From Polyangiaceae bacterium (GTDB taxonomy: Bacteria > Myxococcota_A > Polyangia > Polyangiales > Polyangiaceae), in assembly GCA_019637295.1 (NCBI GenBank), contig JAHBVX010000002.1, forward strand, positions 248,001 through 312,000: DNA of 64,000 nucleotides, read 5' to 3'. The notes below the pieces were generated by a model. It had not been told where the DNA came from. It did not search any database and saw nothing but the letters and a program-made list of their open reading frames with translations. Of the stretch, positions 41,986 through 50,618 are shown one piece after another. A program made the position numbers and the translations under genes. Position 1 is the stretch's first letter. Each line of letters begins with the position of its first letter.

Positions 41986-43586
41986 GGCCCGCCCTCCCGC
42001 CGCAGGGGAACGAAGGACAGGACGTTCGAGAACGCGAAGGAGAAGCCGCCGGCGCTCGTATCCATTCGAAAGCCGACGTTCGCCGTCAGGTCGAGGGGTG
42101 CGAGCTGCAGTCGGGAGTAGCCGCGGGCCGGATCTGTCAGGTCCCGGCGGTGAGCCACGGCGAAGAGCCCTGCGCTCCCAAACAAGTCGATGCCGTAGAC
42201 CGAGCGCTGCCCACGAAACAGCGGGATGCGGTACTCTCCGCCGAGCTTCGCGGCGTAGTGTCCGTAGCGCACCTCGACGATGGCCGTATCCAAGAAGTTG
42301 GGCGACGGTCGGCGATCGAAGTTCAGGCCCAGCACGCGCCCTGGCAGAAAGTCGCTGAAGTCGCCGACGTAATACTGCTCGAAGAACGGCGCGTCCCCCG
42401 CGATGGCGCCCCCGAACAGCTCGAGGCGGACGACGTGTTGCCAGGGCAGCGCCCACCAGCGTGAGGCGTGTACGTCGATGCGCTGAAACCCGTAGTCGCT
42501 CCCGAAGGGAGCGAGCCCGAGCTCACCGGTGACGGAAGTGTACCAGCCGCGGGTGGGTAGGAAGGGTGAGTCGCGCGTGTCGAGTTGGAGCGTTGCCCGC
42601 GCCGTGGACAGCACGCTTCGCCCGGATTGGATGTCGAAGAGGATCGGCTCGCGATCCAGCCCACGGGTGTGCGTCGCGGCCCGGGGCAGGTCGGTGTCGA
42701 GCCCTTCGAGCCGGTAGTGGAGCCAGAGCTGGGTGGCGACCGATAGGTCCCGCCCGATGCCGAGGTTACCGCCGAAGCGCTTGTAGCGGACCACGGCGTA
42801 GTCCGGCACCTCCTCGAGCTGGAGTGGGTCGTCCCACAGCACGTCGGCGTTGCCAAAGAAGTCCTTGGCGTCATTGAACAGCAGCTGTCCGCTGGTCATC
42901 CAGCGCGAACCCAAGAACGCTGGGTCGAGGAAGCGTACGCGCAGCGCGAGTTGATCCTGGGCCAGCCCGATGGCTGAGCCGAGGGTGACGCCGGAGCCAG
43001 CGAGGTTGGTCTCCGCGATGTCCACGCCAGCGTACGCCGTGAGCGGTCGCGCGTTGCCGCGGGTGTCAGCGTCGGCGGACAAACCCATCCACAGGTCCGT
43101 CACGACGATGGTGTTGCGCTCGACCACGTCGATGACGAGCACCACGCTGCCGCGCCGACTGCCTTTGCGCAGTGAGAGCTGCACGTCTCGGAAGAAGCCA
43201 GTGCCCAGCAGGCGGTAGCGCAAGAGCTCGATCTCCGGATCGTCCACCCGGATCACGTCCCCTTGCTGAAATGGCACGTACCGGAGCACGACGCGGGATC
43301 GCGTACGTGAGTTGCCGCGGACCTCGATGCCCTCGAGGGCGTAGCGCAGGTCGTGCTTGTCAGCAGGTGAGTCCCGAGCGCGCTCGTCGCGGTCGGGTCG
43401 ACGACGGGGCGGCGGGAGCTGTTCCGGGAGTGGGCGCGGTGCTGGAGGAGACGAGGCACCGCTACCCCAGGTGTCCATCGCGGCAGGGGGCGCCGGTGCC
43501 TCGGCGGAGGGCGGCGCGGCGGGTTGAGCAGAAGCGATCGAAGCGAGCGCCGTCACGAGCGCGGCCGCTCCGACGAAGTGCCGCAT
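41982..43586 (-). CDS. Omp85-family (BamA/TamA-like) outer-membrane barrel
   Basis: This 534-residue protein has a signal peptide (ALVTALASIASA), a Pro-rich spacer, and a single visible POTRA domain (YALEGIEVRGNSRTRSRVVLRYVPFQQGD, then LLGTGFFRDVQLSLRKG). A beta-barrel of about 370 residues follows, with typical strands and RYGHYAAKLGGEYRIPLFRG near the C-terminus. With one POTRA it is shorter than BamA (five POTRAs), so it is more like a specialised Omp85 insertase or lipase-type barrel. The ATG at 43586 is used because the signal then starts at once; an ATG at 43622 is also possible. It heads the three-gene operon with the DUF4390-like and siroheme genes. Confidence 0.88.
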   Translation of the reverse strand: MRHFVGAAALVTALASIASAQPAAPPSAEAPAPPAAMDTWGSGASSPPAPRPLPEQLPPPRRRPDRDERARDSPADKHDLRYALEGIEVRGNSRTRSRVVLRYVPFQQGDVIRVDDPEIELLRYRLLGTGFFRDVQLSLRKGSRRGSVVLVIDVVERNTIVVTDLWMGLSADADTRGNARPLTAYAGVDIAETNLAGSGVTLGSAIGLAQDQLALRVRFLDPAFLGSRWMTSGQLLFNDAKDFFGNADVLWDDPLQLEEVPDYAVVRYKRFGGNLGIGRDLSVATQLWLHYRLEGLDTDLPRAATHTRGLDREPILFDIQSGRSVLSTARATLQLDTRDSPFLPTRGWYTSVTGELGLAPFGSDYGFQRIDVHASRWWALPWQHVVRLELFGGAIAGDAPFFEQYYVGDFSDFLPGRVLGLNFDRRPSPNFLDTAIVEVRYGHYAAKLGGEYRIPLFRGQRSVYGIDLFGSAGLFAVAHRRDLTDPARGYSRLQLAPLDLTANVGFRMDTSAGGFSFAFSNVLSFVPLRREGGP

Positions 43587-43799
43587 GCTGCGTCCGACGT
43601 CAGTCGGCGAAGATCGATTCATTCCGGCCGGTCGCCCTGGCGCATCCGGGCCTGGCTCGAGCTGGGTCGGGGTGGCCACGGCGCTCGGGAGCCTACCTGC
43701 GGTCGGGCGTTTGTTCCACGTCACACGCGCTACGAGCTCGGGATGGACCGCCCGCAGGGCTGTTCTCGCTGCGCCTCAGGGGGTAGGTTACGGCGGCGC

Positions 43800-44810
43800 A
43801 TGGTGCTCGACGGGCAACTCTTGGGCGGACGCTACCGAGTCTCCGGGCTGCTCGGCGAGGGAGCGGCGTCCATCGTCTATTGCGCCGAGAGTCAGCTGTT
43901 CGGACAGGTCGCCGTCAAGGTGTTGCGCGAGGCGGTCAGAGCCGAAGCCCAGGCCGTCGCGCGGTTCATGGCGGAGGCGCACGCGACCAGCGCCATCAAC
44001 CACCCGAACGTCGTCCGCGTCCTCGACGTGGGCAGTCACGATGAGCTGCCATTTCTGGTGATGGAGCTGTGCGAAGGCGACACCTTGAGGAGTATCGTCG
44101 ATCAGCGGGGCGCACTCGGCGTCAGCTACGCTTGCGAGCTCTGTCAGCAGGTCCTCGATGGGCTCTCCGCCGCCCACGCCATCGGTATCGTGCATCGTGA
44201 CCTGACGCCAGCGAACGTGGTCGTGAGCCACCCGACGCCCGAGCGTCCGCTGGCCAAGGTGCTCGACTTCGGAGTGGCAAAGCGCATGCTCGGAGCCTCG
44301 TCCCGCGACGACGCGGTGTTTGGCACGCCCGGGTACATGGCACCGGAGCAGGTGCAGCTCGGACGCGTGGATCATCGCGCCGACGTGTACGCCGTCGGGG
44401 CGGTGCTGTACGAGCTGCTCACCGGCAGAACTCCGTTCCGTGGCGACAGCGCCGCCGAAGTCATGAACCAGATCGTTTCGCGCCCCCCGATGCCGCTGAT
44501 GGCCTTCGATCGGTCCCTGTCGCGCGAGCTCGACGCGCTCGTCCGCACCTGTCTGGCGAAGAACCCCATCGATCGCCCCGCGTCCGCGCGCGAGCTGCGC
44601 GATCGGCTGGCCCCGTTCGTGACCAAGCTCTCGATCCCGGCGGCTGGGTCGATGCACCCGCTCAGTCAGGAGCCGGTTCCCCTCGTTGCCAAACGAGGCC
44701 CCGAGACCCAAGCGGTGCCTCTGGTGATGCGTCCGCGAAACGACGCGAACCCGCGACCGAGGCTCGAGTTGCTCACCGACAGCATCGTCGACGATGACGA
44801 GCTGAGCTGA
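43800..44810 (+). CDS. Soluble Ser/Thr protein kinase
   Basis: This 336-residue Hanks-type kinase has the glycine loop GLLGEGAASIVYCAE, Lys in VAVKVL, catalytic loop HRDLTPANVV (His132-Arg-Asp134), DFGVAKRM, GTPGYMAPEQ and the subdomain IX DVYAVGAVLYELLTG. After the kinase domain (about residues 8-275) only a short, probably disordered tail of 60 residues follows, with no membrane helix. The ATG at 43800 was chosen because the kinase domain starts at once; an ATG at 43743 would add a small Cys/Arg-rich extension. Divergent from the Omp85-like operon; substrates unknown. Confidence 0.92.
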   Translation: MVLDGQLLGGRYRVSGLLGEGAASIVYCAESQLFGQVAVKVLREAVRAEAQAVARFMAEAHATSAINHPNVVRVLDVGSHDELPFLVMELCEGDTLRSIVDQRGALGVSYACELCQQVLDGLSAAHAIGIVHRDLTPANVVVSHPTPERPLAKVLDFGVAKRMLGASSRDDAVFGTPGYMAPEQVQLGRVDHRADVYAVGAVLYELLTGRTPFRGDSAAEVMNQIVSRPPMPLMAFDRSLSRELDALVRTCLAKNPIDRPASARELRDRLAPFVTKLSIPAAGSMHPLSQEPVPLVAKRGPETQAVPLVMRPRNDANPRPRLELLTDSIVDDDELS

Positions 44811-44838
44811 AGGTCTGTCGAGAATTGACCCAGTTCAT

Positions 44839-44914
44839 GCCGGCGAAGCCGGCCCGCGTGGGGTGGGGCCCCAACGAATTCACTTCGTTGGGGCGGGGAG
44901 GCGCGTGCCTCCCC
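44839..44914. repeat. Cluster of three stem-loops in convergent spacer
   Basis: Three successive inverted repeats lie between the stops of a kinase gene and a helicase gene: GCCGGC/GCCGGC (44839-44853, GAA loop), GCCCCAACGAA paired with TTCGTTGGGGC (44868-44894, five-base loop) and GGGGAGGC paired with GCCTCCCC (44895-44914, GCGT loop). A fourth follows at 44928-44955. Such clustering is unlike a simple terminator and may be a REP-like or MITE-like repeat. Confidence 0.6.
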
Positions 44915-44927
44915 GGCGACAGAATGA

Positions 44928-44955
44928 AAGAGCTGTCGATTTTTCGACAGCTCTT
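44928..44955. terminator. Bidirectional terminator hairpin between convergent genes
   Basis: The twelve-base arms AAGAGCTGTCGA and TCGACAGCTCTT are perfectly complementary with a TTTT loop. The stem ends in A:T pairs on both sides, so a short T-rich run is transcribed in either direction. It lies between the stop of the kinase gene (44810) and the stop of the helicase gene (44966) and is well placed to end both transcripts. Confidence 0.6.
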
Positions 44956-44965
44956 GAGCTGAGGC

Positions 44966-47104
44966 TCAGCGGCTACGTGCCTGCGCGACGAGTGTGTGAT
45001 CGCCGAGCGTCGCGGTGAGCGGGACAGGGGCCGGCGCGGACGTGCCGCTCACTCGCGCGACGCTGAACGTCTCGGCGGGTGGGCGCCGCGCGGGCCCGTC
45101 GCCGAGCGTCGAGCTCCTGCGCAGGCACGCCGCGCAGCGGCCGCAGCGCTCCCAGCCTCCGGTTCCGAGGCTGCGCTCGAGGACCGCGCGTGGGCAGTCC
45201 GAGCCGAGGGCCAAGGCACGCACCGCCTCGAGGCGGTGCTCGTCCTGCTTGCACAGCGTCTGGAGGCGCGCGGCGAGCGCGTGGCTGCAGGCGGCCACGT
45301 CGGCGGGCGAGCGAGCGTTCACGCGTTCGGCCTCGAGGCGCACCGCCCCGACGGACTCGAGGGCTCGAGCCAGAAGCTCGGCCGTGTCGAGGGGCAGTCC
45401 GCTCTGCAGCGCGAGCGACTTCAGCGTCGTCGTGCGCGCTTCCGCCGTCTGCGCTTCGAGCGCGCGAGCGAAGTTGTGGACCTTGTGGGGGAACACGCGG
45501 AGGCGGCACAGCTCGCCCGACAAGCGGCTGCTGTCGCCGTCGTCCCAGAACAAGAGCGCGCGGGTGTCCTCACCGTCCCGGCCGGCGGCGCCCAGCTCCC
45601 GCGCGAGCTGCTCGAGGGACGCGGGGGCCCCGAAGTGAGCGACGAACCGCACGTCGCGCTTGTCGAGACCCAGGCCGAAACCGCCGCGGCGCGGCTCGGC
45701 TCCGCGGCCTTCGTCCAAGCCGAGCAGGCCTGATCTTGGGGCGAAGGCGCTGGTCGCGACCATCACGGTGCGCCTGCCCGGGAGCATGAAGTTGAGCTGC
45801 TCGCTGGCGCGTTCGCTCGGGGTGAGCCCGTCGTGGTAGCGGTGCGAGGGGATGCGGGCGGCGGTGAGCGCCGCGTGCAACTGGTCCACGTCCCGAGGTG
45901 TGGGCGCGAGGATCAACCCCGGGCGACGCAGCTCCTGAACCACGCGCACCAAGGCGCGCACGCGGTCCGTCCCGGTCGTGCGAATCACGTCGAGCTGGAC
46001 GTTGGAGCGAATGGCCGCGCCCTCGACGCCGACGCGGTCACGAAGGCCGAGCACGCCGGCGACCTCCCGCTGCACCGTGAACGAGACGGGGCCGATCAGC
46101 GCCAACATGGGCGGAGAGCCGAGGCGGGCGAGCAGACGGCCCAGCTGAGCGTCCACCGGGGACAGCTCGTGAGCGGCATCGGTGAAGGCGTGCGCCTCCT
46201 CCACCACCACGAGCGCGGGCGCGAGTCGCGCGAGGTGGGCGACGAGGTCTTCCCGGGCGAGCAGCGCCGCGGGGGTCGCGAAGATCGCGAGCGGGCTGCG
46301 CGGGTCGGCCAGCCGCGCCAGGGCGTCTGCGGAGCAGTCCTCATCCAGCCACAGACAGGCGATGCGGCGGTGGTGCAGGCGCTCGTACTGCTCTCGGCAC
46401 AGCGCGGGTCGAGGCGACAGGATCAACGTCAATCCGTCCAGCGCCTGCGCCAACACGGCAGCGACCGTCGACTTGCCCGCGCCGCTGGCGGCGGCGTAGG
46501 AGACATCTCGCCCCTCGAGCGCGGCGCCGATCACCCGCCGCTGGCTCTCGGACAGCGATGGCACGCCGAGCCGCAGCGCCCCCGCGGTGACCCGCTCCCA
46601 GGTCGACTCGCTGGGCTCGGGGCGGCGGGCCCGTGCGAGCTCGCCGCGTGGAGGCAGGCGGCCCACGCGAACCCCGACCGCGCTCGGCGTCGCGACGTCG
46701 GCTACGCGAAGCACTGGGTGAGCCTCGGTCTCCGTGGTCGGGGGAGGGGACGGCGCCTCGCGTCGGTCGCTCTTGGAGCGAGTGACGGGCGTGACGAGCT
46801 TCGATTGGGTACCTGCGGGGGGCAGGCGCGGCGCGCGCTTGGTCTTCGGTGTGGCCGTTGCCGTGGAGCGCTGCAGCTTGGGCGTGCTGGCGTGGCGAGC
46901 CACGAGGGCGGGCAGCTTCGATCGGCGCCTGGCGGTGCGAGGGAGGCGGGGCGCCCGCTTGGCCTTCGGCGCCTTGCGGGTCGCGGTGCGCGCGATCGGC
47001 GCGGCGGCTCCGCGGGCCGAGCCCGAACTGGCGTCACGCTTGACCGCTGAACGGACGTCTGCCCTGCTCGCTGCCGCCCGGGTCTTCGATGCCCGTTTCT
47101 TCAT
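44966..47104 (-). CDS. Divergent RecQ-like helicase with basic N-terminal tail
   Basis: This 712-residue protein starts with about 110 residues rich in Lys, Arg and Ala, including two KRAPRLP repeats, resembling a nucleic-acid-binding tail. The helicase core follows: Walker A ASGAGKST with Lys211, Walker B VVEEAHAF (Glu302-Glu-Ala-His, in place of DEAH), then motifs LILAPTPRDVDQLHAAL and MVATSAFAP. The C-terminal part has ERCGRCAACLRR after DCPRAVLERSLG, as in the RecQ zinc module, though one of the four usual ligands is uncertain. No HRDC domain is evident. I read it as a RecQ relative with unknown substrate. The ATG at 47104 is the start of the basic tail. Confidence 0.82.
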   Translation of the reverse strand: MKKRASKTRAAASRADVRSAVKRDASSGSARGAAAPIARTATRKAPKAKRAPRLPRTARRRSKLPALVARHASTPKLQRSTATATPKTKRAPRLPPAGTQSKLVTPVTRSKSDRREAPSPPPTTETEAHPVLRVADVATPSAVGVRVGRLPPRGELARARRPEPSESTWERVTAGALRLGVPSLSESQRRVIGAALEGRDVSYAAASGAGKSTVAAVLAQALDGLTLILSPRPALCREQYERLHHRRIACLWLDEDCSADALARLADPRSPLAIFATPAALLAREDLVAHLARLAPALVVVEEAHAFTDAAHELSPVDAQLGRLLARLGSPPMLALIGPVSFTVQREVAGVLGLRDRVGVEGAAIRSNVQLDVIRTTGTDRVRALVRVVQELRRPGLILAPTPRDVDQLHAALTAARIPSHRYHDGLTPSERASEQLNFMLPGRRTVMVATSAFAPRSGLLGLDEGRGAEPRRGGFGLGLDKRDVRFVAHFGAPASLEQLARELGAAGRDGEDTRALLFWDDGDSSRLSGELCRLRVFPHKVHNFARALEAQTAEARTTTLKSLALQSGLPLDTAELLARALESVGAVRLEAERVNARSPADVAACSHALAARLQTLCKQDEHRLEAVRALALGSDCPRAVLERSLGTGGWERCGRCAACLRRSSTLGDGPARRPPAETFSVARVSGTSAPAPVPLTATLGDHTLVAQARSR

Positions 47105-47169
47105 GGATGCTGGGCAATCCCGTAGCACTCACGACGGCTCATGTGAACACAAAAGCAGTGAGCGGACGC

Positions 47170-49545
47170 TCAGGAGGTCTGGAGCGAACGCGAGCGACGG
47201 CGTCGCGCTCCAGCGAGCGCGAGCAGGTACAGCAGCCCGACCACGCCGGCCGTGGGCCCGCCGCCAGGCGCGAGCGAGCAGCCGCGCTTGGGCTCTTCAG
47301 TCGGCTCCACGGACGGTTGCGGGCGTGGGGCGCGCGCGGGGGCGTCGGCGCGACCCCGCCGCACGGACTTGTCGCGGTACTGCGCCACGTCGAGTTCGAG
47401 CAGCAGCTCGCTCGCGTCCTCGACTCTATCGAGCAGCCAGAGCATGTAGCGGATGTCCACGCCGATGTTGCGCGACCTGGACTGGGTATAGCCGAAGTCG
47501 CCCGCGATGTTCTCCCACACGCGGTCGAAGTTGAGACCCACCAGCCGCCCTTGGCCATCCACGATCGGGCTGCCCGAGTTGCCACCGGTCGTATCCGCGT
47601 TGGTCAGGAAGCACAACGGCAAGTCGCCGAGCTCCGGGTCCGCCCAGTACGAGTCGCGTGCGGCGGGCGCCTTCTCGATCACCGCCGCGGGCAGGTCGAA
47701 TGGATCGGCTCCGGTGTGCTTGGCGATCGCGCCACGCAGTGTCGTGTGTGGCACCGCCGTCAGACCGTCCCTCGGCGAGTACCCCATCAGCCGCGCGAAG
47801 CTGACGCGCAGGGTGCCGTTCGCGTCTGGATAGACCGGCCCCGAGCGGACCGCCTCGAGCAACCCGAAGTAGAGCGGCCCCGAGCGTGAGAGTCGTCCGC
47901 TGCGCGCATGCCCGAGCTGCTCGACGCGTTCGAGCTCCGCGGCGAGCTCACGGCCGAGGGTGACGATGGGGTCGCTGTTCTTGGCGAGCGTCGCTGCGTC
48001 GGCATCGAACAGCCGCTCGGCCTCCTTGGGCAGGGTGGAAGCCCGAAATCTCGGCGCGAGGGCGCGGCTGATCCCAGTCGGGTCCGACTGCCCCGGGGCG
48101 ATCCGGTCGAGCGCCGCGATCTTCTGCGTGGCCGGGAGCGCGCGAGCCCGGGAGACGAGCAGGGCCAGGAGCCGGGCGTCCACCTCCGCGTCGAAGTCCC
48201 GCAACCGACGCGCCATCGACTGACGCAGCGCCGCCAGATCCCGCTGCTGGTAGCCGAGCGAGCGCTCGAGGTCGGGCTTCGCTCGTTCGGTGGCCAGCCG
48301 AGCGAGGTCCACGGCGAGTGCCAGCAGGTTGGGGCCGCGAGCGATGGCGGAGAGCAACAGCTCGCGATCGTGGCTCTCGCGCCGCTCCTCGGACAGCCGG
48401 CTCAGCTCCGCCAGGGCTGCTCGCTCTGCGGCCCGCTCGGGCGCCTTCGCCCGTTCGTCGAGGGCGGCCTGCTCCTTGGTGCGTCGGTCCAGCAGGTTCA
48501 TCGACCGGATCCCCTCCAGCATGCCGCGAGAGTTCTTGTGCCGGTTCGCCAGCGACTTCTCGAGCGCGGCGACCTTGATGGCCGTGCCGGGGCTCTTCTT
48601 GGCCTCGTCACGCAGGATGTCCAGCATCGCTCCGTACAGGGAAATGACGCCGGGGAGCACCTGCTCGACGTGTCGCTCCACCTCGGGCCTCGGCAAGTGT
48701 CGGTGAGTCTGGCCCGGGTAACCCATGACCATCACCAGCTCGCCAGCGCGCACGCCGTCCGCGCTGACCGACAAGTGCACCTGTGGCGTGAACGGGACGT
48801 TGTCGGCGGCGTGCTCCGCAGGTTGATTCCCCGCCTTGGCATAGGCGCGCAGCAGCGCGAAATCGCCGGTGTGCCGGGGCCACATCCAGTTGTCGACCTC
48901 GCCTCCGTACTCGCCGATGGCCGCCCGGGGCGCGTACACGAGACGAACGTCCCGCAGCTCGAGGCTCTGAAACAGCTTGTACTGCTTGCCCAGAAAGAAG
49001 TCGGCGACGTCGCAGCGCAGGCCAGGACCCTTGGCCTCACAGGTGGCGACCAGCTCCTTCGCTCGCCGATCGATGGCGCGGCTGCGCGCCGCGTCGTCGG
49101 GTGCCGCCTTCTTGACCGCCTCGATCTCACCCGTCACGTCCGTGATGGTCTGGAGCACGCGAACCGTCAGGCCCTTGGCCTCGAGCTCGTCTCCGCGCTT
49201 GCGCGCCAAGAAACCACCCTTCAGCAGGTCCCGCTCTGGCGAACTCTGGCTCTGGATGGCGCGGTAGGCGCAGTGGTGGTTGGTGGCGATCAGGCCATCC
49301 TTCGAGACGAAGGCTCCCGAGCAGCCGGACACGTTGACCGACGCGCGAGCGATGCCGCCGTCGTCGCTCCAGATCTGCTCGGCGCTCAGGCGCAATCCCA
49401 GGCCCTGGAACTGCTTCAGGTCCAGCGTGGAGAGGGTGTCGATGGGCCACTGCCCCTCGTCCGCCGCGGCGCTCCCCGCGTGCAGCGCCGCTGCACCGCA
49501 CAGCGCGGTCAAGGAGCAACGCAGAGCTCGTTGGTTCCTGGGCAT
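47170..49545 (-). CDS. S46 dipeptidyl-peptidase with MYXO-CTERM-like tail
   Basis: This 791-residue exported serine peptidase has a signal peptide (LCGAAALHAGSAAA). The catalytic residues are visible: the His of NHHC (His90/91), Asp228 in HTGDFALL, and Ser657 in GGNSGSPIV. Eighteen residues after Ser657 is Arg675 (LNFDRVWE), matching the Arg that gives DPP11 its preference for Asp/Glu in position P1. Near the end is Cys-Ser (RGCSLAPGG), then a hydrophobic stretch (VVGLLYLLALAGA) and RRRR, the MYXO-CTERM pattern processed by myxosortase-type enzymes. GGAG is about seven bases upstream of the ATG. It removes dipeptides in the envelope or on the surface. Confidence 0.93.
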   Translation of the reverse strand: MPRNQRALRCSLTALCGAAALHAGSAAADEGQWPIDTLSTLDLKQFQGLGLRLSAEQIWSDDGGIARASVNVSGCSGAFVSKDGLIATNHHCAYRAIQSQSSPERDLLKGGFLARKRGDELEAKGLTVRVLQTITDVTGEIEAVKKAAPDDAARSRAIDRRAKELVATCEAKGPGLRCDVADFFLGKQYKLFQSLELRDVRLVYAPRAAIGEYGGEVDNWMWPRHTGDFALLRAYAKAGNQPAEHAADNVPFTPQVHLSVSADGVRAGELVMVMGYPGQTHRHLPRPEVERHVEQVLPGVISLYGAMLDILRDEAKKSPGTAIKVAALEKSLANRHKNSRGMLEGIRSMNLLDRRTKEQAALDERAKAPERAAERAALAELSRLSEERRESHDRELLLSAIARGPNLLALAVDLARLATERAKPDLERSLGYQQRDLAALRQSMARRLRDFDAEVDARLLALLVSRARALPATQKIAALDRIAPGQSDPTGISRALAPRFRASTLPKEAERLFDADAATLAKNSDPIVTLGRELAAELERVEQLGHARSGRLSRSGPLYFGLLEAVRSGPVYPDANGTLRVSFARLMGYSPRDGLTAVPHTTLRGAIAKHTGADPFDLPAAVIEKAPAARDSYWADPELGDLPLCFLTNADTTGGNSGSPIVDGQGRLVGLNFDRVWENIAGDFGYTQSRSRNIGVDIRYMLWLLDRVEDASELLLELDVAQYRDKSVRRGRADAPARAPRPQPSVEPTEEPKRGCSLAPGGGPTAGVVGLLYLLALAGARRRRSRSLQTS

Positions 49546-49654
49546 CGGTCGCTCCAGGGTCTCCGCGACTTGGCGTCGACGCAAGGCCCTGATGGGCTCC
49601 CTCGCGCCGCGCGCATTGCCAGCGGCGAGAAAACGCGAAACACTGAAGGTCACC

Positions 49655-50614
49655 ATGAGACTTCGCCGCCTGTTCTGCATCGCCGCGCTAGGGGTGTTCG
49701 CGCTCAGCCCCGGCGCTCTGGCCAAGCCGTCCCGGGCCGACATGGCCGAGGCGAAGAAGGCGGCGAGCGCCGGCAAGAAGGCCGAAGCAAAGAAGGACTG
49801 GGAAGCTGCCCGTGAGGCGTATCAGCGGGCCGTCGAGCTGAACGACACGCCCGCCGCGCGCATCGGGCTGGCGCGTGCGGAAGAGAAGCTCGGGCACCTG
49901 CTCGAGGCCGCGGAGCACCTCCGCGGCGTGATCCAGGCTCCTGCGGTGAAGTGGAACGACAAGCGTACGGCAACGACGCGGCTGGCCGCGCTGGAGAAGC
50001 GCATCCCCACCCTCAGCTTCGAGCTGCCGGGCGGCTTCGAAGGTGAACTGCACGTCGATGACGAGCTGATCGAGCCCGACGAGCGTCGCCAGCCGGTGGC
50101 CGTCAACCCGGGCTCGCGCAAGGTGCGAGCCACGGCTGAAGGATTCCTGCCCTTCAGCGAGACCTTCGAGCTGGCCGAGGGCGAGAACAAGACCATCACC
50201 GTGCTGCTCACGGAGAAGCCGGTGCCGGTCCGGCGCGAGCCGAAGCCCGAGCCGGTGAAGCGCTCCGGCAGCGGTCAGAAGACCCTCGGCTACGTCAGCC
50301 TCGCCGTCGGCGGCGCTGGGCTCGTGGTCGGGACAGCCATGGGGCTGGCCGCTCGGTCCACGCGCAGTGAGCTCGACTCGGCGTGTCCCAACGATCGCTG
50401 CAGCGCCTCCGAGCGTGATCTCTACGACAAGGGCAAGACTCAAGCGAGCTGGTCCACCGCCGGCTTCATCGTCGGCGGCGTTGGCTTGTCGCTGGGCACC
50501 GTGCTGCTGCTCACCGCCGGTGACGACGCCGAGAAGAGCCCAGCGGACCAGGCCAAGGTGCGCTGGCAGCCCGTGCTCGGCCCCGGACACGTCGGCGTTC
50601 ACGGAAACTTCTGA
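49655..50614 (+). CDS. TPR and PEGA-like protein with two membrane helices (paralogue)
   Basis: This 319-residue protein has a signal peptide (LFCIAALGVFALSPGALA), TPR-like helices (DWEAAREAYQRAVELNDTPAARIGLARAEEKLG), a PEGA-like beta domain (ELHVDDELIEPDERRQPVAVNPGSRKVRATAEGF) and a Pro/Lys linker. Two hydrophobic helices end the chain (YVSLAVGGAGLVVGTAMGLAA and TAGFIVGGVGLSLGTVLLLTA). The layout is that of the protein at 31616-32584 in the kinase operon, but this copy lies alone. It is divergent from the S46 peptidase and four bases before the aminotransferase. Confidence 0.8.
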   Translation: MRLRRLFCIAALGVFALSPGALAKPSRADMAEAKKAASAGKKAEAKKDWEAAREAYQRAVELNDTPAARIGLARAEEKLGHLLEAAEHLRGVIQAPAVKWNDKRTATTRLAALEKRIPTLSFELPGGFEGELHVDDELIEPDERRQPVAVNPGSRKVRATAEGFLPFSETFELAEGENKTITVLLTEKPVPVRREPKPEPVKRSGSGQKTLGYVSLAVGGAGLVVGTAMGLAARSTRSELDSACPNDRCSASERDLYDKGKTQASWSTAGFIVGGVGLSLGTVLLLTAGDDAEKSPADQAKVRWQPVLGPGHVGVHGNF

Positions 50615-50618
50615 GCCC

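Noticed and set aside
47908-49815. Open frame of 635 codons on the plus strand opposite the S46 peptidase
   Set aside because: It has no recognisable motif and lies fully antisense to a peptidase with intact catalytic residues. Long antisense frames are expected at this GC content.
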